Assembly (NCBI GenBank): GCA_949152475.1 | Contig: OX424569.1 | Coordinates: 31,913,950 to 31,977,949, forward strand | Source of the DNA: Terebella lapidaria | Lineage: Eukaryota > Annelida > Polychaeta > Terebellida > Terebellidae | Direction of reading: 5' to 3' | DNA: 64,000 nucleotides | Shown here: piece after piece, positions 1 to 9,700 of the stretch | How positions within the stretch are numbered: position 1 is the stretch's first letter | Layout of the letters: each line of letters starts with the position of its first letter | Made by a program: the position numbers and the translations under genes | The notes under the pieces: model-generated | Told to the model about the DNA's origin: nothing | The model's database searches: none | Seen by the model: the letters and a program-made list of their open reading frames with translations, nothing else

Positions 1-1183
1 TCCATTTACGAAAGAATAGAAATCAGCTGTCAGGAATTTACATAGTTGAGCACAAATGGATACCGACAAACAGACAAATTCAAATTCCAAGACCGAATCC
101 ATGGAGGAAGTGTACAAGTTCAGTACAAGCAGTCAAATTCGAGGGATACTATCAGTATCATAGTCAGAGCCATGTGAATATCGCAGACACCCAGCCAGCT
201 GAGTCTGAGATCAGGTGCTCCGGAAAATTTAGCATCTCCCACGCCGCCAGGAACATAATGTGACTTTATTTAAAAACAAAAAGAACAACTTATCTTATAT
301 TGGCCGGAAAATTTCTGTGTACAAATATCCATAATCAGTAAAACATAATCAGTTACTACTTAGATGTACATGAACGTTGAAATATCTAACAAAAATAATA
401 TTAAACAATATAGCAATAATATTGTTCAAAAGTGTTTACACGTGTTTATATGACTCTAGAAGGTGTAAGAACAAACTAATTAACGGGTTAATTCAAACCC
501 TGTTAAGCGCAATACATCCAACGTTTCATGTCAAACACGAAACAGATATGAAGCACCACGTTTGGAATCACGTTTCCCATATTTACACTGCAATGAGAAC
601 GTGCTGGACATCGCCTGGACACAAATCATTAGTAATATTCCTGCACCTGGAATATGTCCTCATGTGGACAATATTTACTTGAGAAAATCGATTTACCTCG
701 TCCACAGAAGTGCCATGATTGCGATTCTTACTTTTAGTTGGAGGTTAGAGACAGAGTTGATGTGTTGACAGTTCCTATGCAAACATCGATCGACGATTGC
801 TGATAATTTACTGAGCAAATTTATTCCAGATGGTCCAGTATGGTTGATCAATGTATAAATATATGAAAATTGATGCTATCTAATGAAACATCTCACACAA
901 TATATAAACAGTCATGTTCTTACAGAAAACCCCGATTGTTGCTTGAGTTTATCCAATCTTCTTACAAGGATCTACTCTGCAACGGCTATGTAATTTGAAT
1001 CGTATTTTGTGATCATGAAGTAGGTCGAAAATCGACAAAATTTGTATTCTCATATCTTCGAAGTCAGTCAGTGCCAATGTAAGTATCAATCTGTTACCAC
1101 CAATACAGCCAATTTTTGATGATCGCACTAACAAACGTGAATAAATCTTATTGTGAGTTTGAACATACCTTGTGTGGTATTGT

Positions 1184-2296
1184 TAGCTCATCGGCTGAAA
1201 GCCATGGAGCAATTGGGGTTGATTGACACAGTGTCGGTGTCTGTCGCTCCCTGTTTTCCTGACTCATATCTTTCAGAAACTTCTCCGCCGAAAGCAGTTT
1301 TCCTATAGTCCCAAAACTTGGGATAGTGCTCAGTTATATTGTGGTCACCAAAAATGGTTAAAGATTTGCAAAAGTTCCAAGGCTTTCTAATGAAATTTAA
1401 CAAATGAATATCAGTTTCCTCATACTCGTGTGTATATACATACGGCTTGCGGGTGGAAAATCAGCGCATGCGCAGAGGGGATATTACGATTGCAAATGGT
1501 GATTGTTTACCATTGCATTTCGACCAGGAGACGGGATTTTTTGGATAACGGACCCTGTTTTGTTCGCTCGAAATACTTAATACTGGGTATTGATTATACG
1601 TCTATTATCAGGTCATAGCATTTTTGAAAGATACTCCTGTGTTTGGGGAATCATTTGTTATTACCTCCGATCTTATGTATTTGGAATTCTTGGGCAAGTC
1701 GGTTTGCGCAAGACAATCTTGGAATACGAAAGGTCAGAATGTGCACATTTTTGGAATGACCAAGTTTGCCCTGGACCTCCTCGAGATCGTCCTAATTTCC
1801 AAGAATGAAAATACAGCAATCAAATCAAATGTAACAATAACCAATATGTCACTAAAAAAAATATATTAGCTCATCGAATTGCCGCAAATTATATGTAAAC
1901 AATTTATAAAGTACAATTTATGGATTAAAATAACAATATTTAAAACACACAGGAGGTGGGGGTGATATTATGAGGTAATATATGTAGGATGCATCCCGTA
2001 CATGGTGACCTTCACGAAATTTGTAAATATTGGTCTTTGAATACAATTTTTAAAATTAGTGTAGCAAGGATATGAGGAATCATTATGGTGGCCTACATCT
2101 CTTGCTGACCCTGAACCTGACCCAAGATATTATTTGAAGAAGATCAAAATTAATTCTACCTCAAATGTGGGAATCGGTCTGTTAGTATTGTATTATAAGC
2201 ATATGTACATGATATAGGAGATGATATATGCACAACATATAATTGGGTGAAATATTATGGTCGTCTTCCGATGAGCTACATGACCCTTGGCCCTAT
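1184..2296. repeat. 1.1-kb insertion present in copy A only, with inverted TAGCTCATCGG motifs
   Basis: Copy B runs directly from GTGGTATTG into TTTTTACTATTGG (about 29790). In copy A these flanks are separated by about 1.1 kb. TAGCTCATCGG (1184-1194) is mirrored by CCGATGAGCTA (2268-2278), but about 18 further inserted bases follow the right motif, so a clean transposon end is not shown. Part of the insert (about 1550-1600, TTTTGTTCGCTCG) resembles 14830 and 39365, so it may be a composite rearrangement rather than one transposon. A perfect NRF1-type box GCGCATGCGCA lies near 1464-1474. No gene recognised. Confidence 0.45.
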
Positions 2297-2891
2297 GTTT
2301 TTTACTATTGGTATTGGAACACACAGGTGTTGGGATTATTGAGGGTGAATATTTTGATACAGTTGGGACTTAAACGCTGCTTTTGTACACGGTAAACTAA
2401 CAACTGAATATGCAGCCGGTTTGGACGAAATGTGCAAAAAAATTTATGCAAACCTTTTTCTGTAATGTTCCAATATAAATTATGTATATTCTCGAGCAAG
2501 ACTAAGTGAAGTGTAATATAATGCTGTTAAGAGATGCTACACATCACACAGATTATTGTTAGGACGGGCACTTGTTTGGTGTTCCTAAAAACATAAACAC
2601 TGTCTCATAACTTCATCGAGTAGCTGAACTTTTCTTGTCCAAGGAAATAGATTCCTAACAAAACATATCGCTTTTCTGAATGATTCTTCTGTTGTGTTGG
2701 CCCCTTTTTTCCCTCAAAGCCTAATAATCATCCACTATCTTCAAGATAATCTCCAAGACTGAAGATCAATAAGCAACGGAAATAGAACTGACCAGTGGGG
2801 TTAGCAAACTGAATGTTCATGTGTTTTTTATGCGGTGACGCTGGAAAGAAACATGCTTTCTAAAAATGTTCCCCCAATTACTACTCAATTA

Positions 2892-3250
2892 GGCCGTGTT
2901 TTTTTTTTCTTTGTTTCCCGTCATCGGGCGGGTGAAAATAGCAATTATTTTGAGAAAAAAAACACAAACTTTTTTGTTTTTTTCCCCCTCAAAAATGATG
3001 TTTTTCTAGCCCCAAAAACACAGAACTTCGTGAAGGATAGTAAATGGTTTCCATTTGCTGTTTCCTCTCTGTTATTATCAATAAAGTATTTAATAGTTCA
3101 GCAAATGGTCAAATGCAATTTATTTTACATTTTTGGCATGAGTTACTTTGTGAACAAAGATGGTATCGTGATGATAAACGTCTATGTTTTTTTTCTGTGT
3201 TCGTTTTTTTTTCCTGGCTGGCGGGTACAAAGAAAAAACACAACATGGCC
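2892..3250. mobile_element. Harbinger-like MITE with TTA target duplication
   Basis: A 359-bp insertion is absent from copy B, which reads straight through at about 34003-34020. Its ends are imperfect inverted repeats: GGCCGTGTTTTTTTTTTCTT at the left, and the complement of GGCCATGTTGTGTTTTTTCT at the right, followed inward by CCCG on both sides. The element is flanked by TTA (2889-2891 and 3251-3253). A 3-bp TTA/TWA duplication with GG-starting TIRs is the signature of PIF/Harbinger elements. It carries no transposase, so it is non-autonomous. A T-rich 181-codon open frame running through it is a by-product of the T-runs. Confidence 0.6.
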
Positions 3251-3883
3251 TTACGTGCAAAATACATGTTTTGTCAAGATTGAAAATTTCACTTTGTTGT
3301 TTCCTCATTTGTTGGAGCATGAGCTTCAACGCTTATGGTTCACAATTAGAATGTTCAGAATGCTAGTCCATTTTTGCTGATGAATAAACGCTATTTGCTC
3401 TTACCCCCGCCTGCCTGAATATATCATACTCTACGTTAACCAGTGCAGTACATGCCAGGCCCGGAAAATATGAGAATTTTTTTTGTGCTTACATTTCAGA
3501 TAGTCCTTTGTGTTCCATTGTTCAGTCTTGCCTAATGATACAATGTATCTTTCAGACTGAAGGTCATCTGTCGGATTACTGGTCAATCGTCCATACAAAT
3601 ATATCCATCCCGAATGACCAATGGGTTCATAGGTTTCAATGCTCATGTATATTAATGCAGTTGTGATGCGTCAGTGTTTGCGAGGGATGGGTTTATGTGG
3701 GAATTAGTGCAGACAATATCTTGTGAATACCAAGACTCAGAGTACCAACATTCAGGCTCTTTGATGACAACCATGAACATATATTTAATAATTTTGTCAT
3801 CACAGGTCTCAATGAATTTTGTTATCAGCTCATTTATAGTAGATATTGAGGAAGTTTGTCAATACTACTCTTCTTATTTTATG

Positions 3884-4546
3884 CTCTTGGATATTGAGGT
3901 AGAAGATGGCGGCCACACAAACCCACAGCAACACATTTGATCTGCAGTTTTCCATAGATATCATCACATTCTAGTCTCGCAGGATAGTTGAAACTAGCAA
4001 AATGGACATATTGACTTACCTGGATAATAAGGTGGTATCTGGTGTATTGCCTGGACTCATAATTCATGTATGGGTGGACCCTATCATCTGAATATACTAC
4101 ATTATCGCCCACTTTGAGAATGTTCTGTTTACATATTGCCAATGACAGTTTACTGCCAATTTAACAAACAAAATTTCGTCACGCATGAACAATTCCATCT
4201 TTGTCTGGCCTCCAAGTGCAATTTGTTGGTCCAACACCTCCCAGAACCAGCTCTTGCCGGTCACTACTGATCCTACTCCATTAGTCCTCGTGAGTAATGG
4301 ATTAAGCAACTATAATCTACGTCTCACTGTGGTCCTTTGAAGCGTTGAAGCACTAAGAGAAAAGTGACTCAACCCATCATCCATCGACTACAACTTCGTC
4401 CAAGGGGATTAGAGCTAGCGACCCACACAACATGGTTATGTATCAGTGAATTGTGATAATCCACTCTCCAATCCATGGCGTGACTGTGGTACATATGATG
4501 TTCGTAGCTTATCATCTGTCATCAAGCCTGCACAGACAATCAAAAA
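3884..4546 (+). promoter_or_regulatory. LINE 5' UTR with YY1-like box at its start
   Basis: This 663-bp stretch lies between the inferred LINE 5' end and the ORF1 ATG and is absent from the paralogous empty site in copy B. AAGATGGCGGCC at 3903-3914 begins about 20 nt inside the element and matches the YY1 core (AAGATGGCGGC). In mammalian L1, a YY1 site at a comparable position fixes the transcription start. No TATA box is apparent. An internal promoter here is inference. Confidence 0.55.
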
Positions 4547-6022
4547 ATGGGCAAAAGAAAGGGGAAAAAATCCCCTGAATCAAAAGGTGGAAAATTCAAA
4601 CTATATGCTGTGGCAAAAGGCAATGACAAGTGGGGTATATTTACTCAATGGAGTGCCTGTTCCAAACAAGTGACAAATGTCAGTGGTGGTGTGTTTAAAG
4701 GTTTTCAGACCTTATCAGAGTGTGTTGACTTTCTAATCTTCAACAACAGCGAATGTAAATCGGATGGTGACATTACAGTTTATGGGCCTAGGTACTCTGA
4801 ATGGTCACTCATTGAGTATATCACCCACATACAGAACACGGACATTGACGTAATCGGACCAGAGCTAGTGGGGAAATACAAGGTTGACATCCAGATCAAC
4901 GAGAGCAACAGCGATGATGATGATGTTCCTAGGGACATCACTGACATCCTCACAAATGGAGCCCTGAACGACAAAATTGACGACACCATTGACAAATCTA
5001 CAACTAATGACACCTTGAACGACAGCTTAAATCACGTGATGATGTGTTTGACACCTCCCGAGACCTCAGTCCCAGCTGAAGCAGCAAGAAAAAAATCCAC
5101 ATCCTCCAACATAGGTACCCAAACTGACCTATTCTCACATGATAAATTGGCCGCAGCTATATTCGAAATCGAGAACCAAATGACTCTCCTGACGTCAACA
5201 AACTCCGGCCTACTATCTGTTATGAAAGAACAGTATGAATCCAAAATTGCACAACTGGAGAATGAGCTGCGAGAGACGAAACAAGGTTATGAAGCCATAT
5301 CAAATCAGAATGACCTGACACGCTACGAAGACTATTCTGAACGAATGTCCATTATGGAGCATAAACTCGTAGCTCTTGAATCCAAGTTGGCCAATGTATC
5401 CACGGAGCTGAAAACAACAGAAGAAGTCTTGGCTGTCAAAGTAACAGAGATAAACTTCTTGAGGTCTGAACTGCAACAAATAAGTCTCAGAACGAATGCT
5501 TTAGACGTTAAAACGGAGTTTGTGAAACAGCTCATCAACCAACAGCTCTACTCGGAAGCAGTGAAAAAAGACCAAGGTCAATGCTCTGACATGATCAAAG
5601 GTCATCACTACCCAGGACCTGAACAGCATCCTAAACCATCAACAGAGACTCGACACAACCACCCACGAGTGTTGCCATTCCAGGGAGCTGGGTCTCCACT
5701 CTCCAATTTCTATGGAATAAAAAGTGGATTACATATCTTCAACGAAATCTTCGACTGTGCTGAAAAAGCATACCAGTTCGCGAAGGCTCGATATCTGGGA
5801 GCAAATGAAGATCATCTCCGCATGATCAAGGAAGCTGATCACCCAGCGCAAGCTAAACACCTGGGTGATGAAGTCCGTTCCAATCAGGGCTGGGAATCTG
5901 AGAAGGTTGCTTACATGGGGAGAATTCTCGATGCCAAAGTTGAAGCCTGTCCAGAATTCCGAAGAACTCTCATTGATAGTGGCAACGCCATATTAGCGGA
6001 AGCTACGTTTAACTCTTTCTGA
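4547..6022 (+). CDS. LINE ORF1, upstream part: hybrid-binding domain, coiled coil, NADAR domain (ends at in-frame TGA)
   Basis: The frame gives 491 aa from an ATG in good context (A at -3, G at +4). Residues 15-63 match the N-terminal RNA:DNA hybrid-binding domain of RNase H1, also known from caulimovirus viroplasmin: FKLYAVAKG, GIF, a W-x2-C spacing (W35, C38), V42 and FKGF (50-53). An acidic linker follows (SDDDD, 122-126). Residues about 200-320 are Leu/Glu/Lys-rich and probably form a coiled coil used for multimerisation. From residue 374 the sequence matches NADAR/YbiA: RVLPFQGAGSPLSNFYG (374-390), the Glu-containing CAEKAYQFAKA (404-414), then HPAQAKHLG and R444. Family members cleave N-glycosidic bonds, including ADP-ribosyl-guanine. 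The stop at 6020-6022 falls inside the NADAR domain, which continues in the same frame downstream, so this is probably one ORF broken by a nonsense change. Its role in the LINE is unknown. Confidence 0.88.
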   Translation: MGKRKGKKSPESKGGKFKLYAVAKGNDKWGIFTQWSACSKQVTNVSGGVFKGFQTLSECVDFLIFNNSECKSDGDITVYGPRYSEWSLIEYITHIQNTDIDVIGPELVGKYKVDIQINESNSDDDDVPRDITDILTNGALNDKIDDTIDKSTTNDTLNDSLNHVMMCLTPPETSVPAEAARKKSTSSNIGTQTDLFSHDKLAAAIFEIENQMTLLTSTNSGLLSVMKEQYESKIAQLENELRETKQGYEAISNQNDLTRYEDYSERMSIMEHKLVALESKLANVSTELKTTEEVLAVKVTEINFLRSELQQISLRTNALDVKTEFVKQLINQQLYSEAVKKDQGQCSDMIKGHHYPGPEQHPKPSTETRHNHPRVLPFQGAGSPLSNFYGIKSGLHIFNEIFDCAEKAYQFAKARYLGANEDHLRMIKEADHPAQAKHLGDEVRSNQGWESEKVAYMGRILDAKVEACPEFRRTLIDSGNAILAEATFNSF

Positions 6023-6733
6023 GGAACCGGGCTATCTGTGGTGGATACTCGAAATCGTCATCCAGACCAATGGCCTGGGGCAAACACACTAGGTTTGCTG
6101 CTGATGTCCTTGCGCAAGAAGCTCACCCAAAATCATACTTACCACACCAACCATCACTCTCCACCCTCCCCCAGTTCCCATGCTGACACTGTACACCGGA
6201 ACACACCAACACCACGTGTCTTGATCTTGGGAGGATCCAATACCAGAAACATATCCAGCGAGAAATTTGCCACCAAACTCCATGCGACCATTAACTGTAC
6301 AGCCTACACATGCAACGATGCGGATGGTCTCCTGGCGAAGTACCAAAACTCGCAACCTGACGCCATTGTCCTACATCTTGGCACGAACGATGCAAAAAGA
6401 GACAATAACCCCAGCTATGTATGCGCCGACATGATCGTCTCTGTGGTGAACAAGGCCCTGAGACTTTTCCCGAGAACAAAGGTTATTCTCTCTCCCATAC
6501 TGCCTATACAGGACAGGAGGCTGGACATCAAGCGAAAAGATATAAACAGTTTCGTAAAAGAAAAGCTTCCTAACTCACCGAGACTATCATTAGTTCAGTG
6601 TTATAACATATCTTCTATCAGCAATGGCATGTACAGACATCTGACTGATGATATACATTTAACTACAGGTGGTACCAAAATGTTAGCGGCAGCATTTAAA
6701 CGAGCCGTGCACCGTTCCATCTACAACTACTGA
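6023..6733 (+). CDS. LINE ORF1, downstream part: end of NADAR plus SGNH esterase-like domain
   Basis: This is the same reading frame as the upstream part, open from just after the TGA to TGA at 6731-6733; there is no ATG near its start. The first residues carry the C-terminal NADAR pattern: GTGL directly after the stop, then W-x-G-x-N (W509, G511, N513) and LGLLLMSLRKKL. A Ser/His/Pro-rich linker leads to an SGNH hydrolase fold. Block I is LILGGSN (Ser564; GGS replaces the usual GDS), block III is GTND (Asn614), and block V is DDIH (Asp701, His704), numbered as one continuous ORF1. Esterase domains are known in ORF1 proteins of CR1 and L2 LINEs, where they have been linked to membrane or RNP association. 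All catalytic residues appear present. In this copy it could be made only by readthrough or internal initiation. Confidence 0.82.
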   Translation, partial: GTGLSVVDTRNRHPDQWPGANTLGLLLMSLRKKLTQNHTYHTNHHSPPSPSSHADTVHRNTPTPRVLILGGSNTRNISSEKFATKLHATINCTAYTCNDADGLLAKYQNSQPDAIVLHLGTNDAKRDNNPSYVCADMIVSVVNKALRLFPRTKVILSPILPIQDRRLDIKRKDINSFVKEKLPNSPRLSLVQCYNISSISNGMYRHLTDDIHLTTGGTKMLAAAFKRAVHRSIYNY

Positions 6734-6771
6734 TATGTTGCAGACCGTTTAACGAATCACGTAAATTATGC

Positions 6772-9700
6772 ATGGAAATGGCTGATCATACTAATATGAA
6801 TTGCATGTATATATGTGGTATCTGTGCACGTCATATTGAAACACACATGTTGACATGTACTCAATGTGATACTCATTTTCATAAAGTTTGCTCAAATACT
6901 GATGTTGTCGACAATGATGAGTGGGTCTGTTTAGACTGTGAGTGTGACATTTTACAATCTTCCGACGAAAGCGAGGACCATACTTATAGCTCTGATGACT
7001 CTGACTTTATTACCAATAAAGGTCTGACACTGAATTTCGAGCCGTTCGCTCATACAGAGGTCAGAGATCACACTTGGGGTGCTGATATAGATCCTGACAA
7101 CAATTGGTACAAAGATTTGCAAGTTGATAGCTTATATTACGATTGCAATCAACTGAAAGAACTGTCAGCTGAGCCTGGCGAATCGAAAGATGCATTTTCT
7201 ATCATACATTTCAATTGTCGAAGTATATATAGTAACTTCGAAAAGATGAAAAATATATTAAATTTATATCCCCAAAATTTCAGCGTCGTCGCAGTGACTG
7301 AGACTTGGTTACATGAGGAAGATTGTGATTTGTTCCAATTACCTGGATACTCGGCATCATATAATTGTCGTGAGAATAAGAGAGGTGGTGGTACTGCCAT
7401 TTTTGTTCGCTACGATTTGCCCTTTGAATTAATATTGGATGTAAATAGTTTTGATAGTCATGGAGTGGAGATGACGATGGTGGATTTATCATTGTCTAAC
7501 CACAAGCGCATCGCGATCGCCTGTATTTATAGATCACCTGGGATGCAAATGGTTGCTTTTAACGAGATGTTCAGATTATTTCTAAAAAAGTACAACAAAC
7601 GTCGACACAGTTTATACATATGCGGTGATTTTAATATCAATTTACTACAGTACGAATCACATGCAGATACGAACGATTTTGTCAACAATTTATACAGTGA
7701 AGGATTTTATCCTACGATAACAAGACCGACGCGAATAACACATCATAGTAACACATTGATTGATAATATATTTACAAATGAACGAAACTCGTGCCTAAAA
7801 AGCGCCGTCCTAATGTGTGACATAAGCGATCACCTACCAATTTTACTCTTTGTTGATTATGGGTTGATGAAATCGAAAACAGCTAAAGAATATATATATA
7901 CCAGAGAAGTGAGTGAGCACAACATTGCAATTTTAAACAACAATTTGAAATCTACTGATTGGGCAGAAGTTTATTATGAAAATGATGTAAATAGTGCTTT
8001 CTGTAAATTTAGCAAACTTTTCGGAGAAATGTATGATAAATGTTGCCCCGTCACGGTTAAAACTAAATATAGTAAAAAACGAGATAACAAACCTTGGATA
8101 ACACCCTCGCTCATCAATGCATGCAAAAAGAAAAATGCACTTTATAAGCAGTTCTTGAAGTGCAGAACTAAAGAATCAGAAGATAGGTACAAGCGATACA
8201 AAAATAAATTGACACATATATTAAGACGTTGTGAAAGGGATTATTATTCTGATAAACTTGAGGAATGTAAGTGTGACATTAAAAAAATGTGGAAAACACT
8301 CAATTCAATAACAGGGAGGAGGGGCGTGTCAGCGAGTTATCCTTCTGAATTTATTTCGGATGGAACTAGGGTATCCGAAAGCAAAGAAATTTCAAATGGT
8401 TTTAACGATTTTTTTGTTAATATTGGGCCGAATTTAGCGAACAATATATCAAATTGTGACACGAGCAATTTCACTACATATCTAGATGAGAAAGATAAAA
8501 ACAAAAACACAATGTTTCTTGAACCTTGTAGTGAAACAGAAATTCTAAATATAATAAAAAGATTCAAAAGTAAAAGCTCTAAGGGGTATGATGGTATTGA
8601 CATGACATTAGTGAAGAAAACAAGCTACTCGATAGTCGGCCCTTTAACTTATTTAATCAACAAATCGTTTGAAATGGGAATCTTCCCTGATAATTTTAAA
8701 ACTGCGCGAGTAATCCCATTATTCAAGTCTGGAAATCCAAGCTCGTTTACCAATTACCGCCCAATCTCCTTATTGACACAATTTTCAAAAATTATCGAAA
8801 AAGCCTTTAATTTAAAGCTTGTCGCATTTCTGGATTCTAAACAAATATTGAAATCATGTCAGTACGGCTTCCGAAAACAGCACTCAACTTCCATGGCATT
8901 AATTGACCTGGTTGAAGAAATAACCAACGCGCTTGACAAATCTAGAATAAGTGTGGGAATTTTCATAGATTTAAAAAAGGCCTTTGACACCATAGATCAC
9001 GATATACTTATACAGAAACTACATTATTACGGGATACGGGGTAAAGTGAACGATTGGATAGCAAGTTATCTAACAAACAGAAAACAATTTGTGTCCTTTA
9101 AAAATACAAACTCTGATTTGCAAAATATCAAATGCGGGGTTCCGCAAGGATCAATATTGGGACCCACTTTATTTCTCATTTACATTAATGATCTAGCCAA
9201 TGCATCAAAATTACTTAAATTTGTTCTGTTTGCTGACGACACTAACCTACTTTATTCAGGAGAAAACGTTGTCGACACAAACCGTGAAATTTCTAGTGAA
9301 ATGTCAAAATTGAATAAATGGTTCAAAAGTAACAAACTATCATTAAATTTATCTAAAACCAATTACATGGTGTTCGGAACCAGAAAAGATACAGAAACCA
9401 TTCGCATTAACATAGATGGATGTAATATTGATAGGGTAAACTCAACAAAATTTCTCGGCGTGCACATAGACAGCAAAATAACCTGGAAAGTTCATATAAA
9501 GAACCTAATGAATAAAGTCTCGAAAAACATAGGTATTATTTATAGAACCAAACATTTATTAAACAAACATGCATTACGAACCTTATATAATACACTCATT
9601 ATGCCGTACCTAACATACTGCTGTGAAATTTGGGGCAACAATTACCACTCAGGACTTACACCTTTAACAATACTGCAAAAAAAAGCTATCAGAATTATTA

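Larger units (their letters stand above)
1..3883 (+). repeat. Segmental duplicate copy A, part left of the LINE
   Basis: From the first base this stretch aligns by eye with 28691-34645 (copy B), starting at the shared TCCATTTACGAAAGAATAG, with many substitutions and small indels. Parts also recur at about 19650-21430, 22481-25250 and 26850-28580. A recurrent landmark is a GACAGTTCCTATGCAAACAT block (here near 767). No coding region is supported; open frames here are short and not conserved between copies. The left border is outside the window. Two insertions absent from B (about 1184-2296 and 2892-3250) lie inside it. Confidence 0.75.

Noticed and set aside
2835..3380. 181-codon open frame
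   Set aside because: Runs through T-runs of the Harbinger-like MITE; absent from copy B; low-complexity translation.
4446..4673. Upstream ORF overlapping the ORF1 start
   Set aside because: Begins with GTG, lacks motifs, and overlaps ORF1 in another frame.
6020..6022. Alternative genetic code in which TGA encodes Trp
   Set aside because: TGG encodes Trp elsewhere in ORF1 and ORF2, and ORF1 itself ends at TGA (6731-6733). A single nonsense change is simpler.
6038..6733. Independent gene starting at 6038
   Set aside because: The first codon is GTG, the frame is the direct continuation of ORF1, and its first 30 residues complete the NADAR domain.
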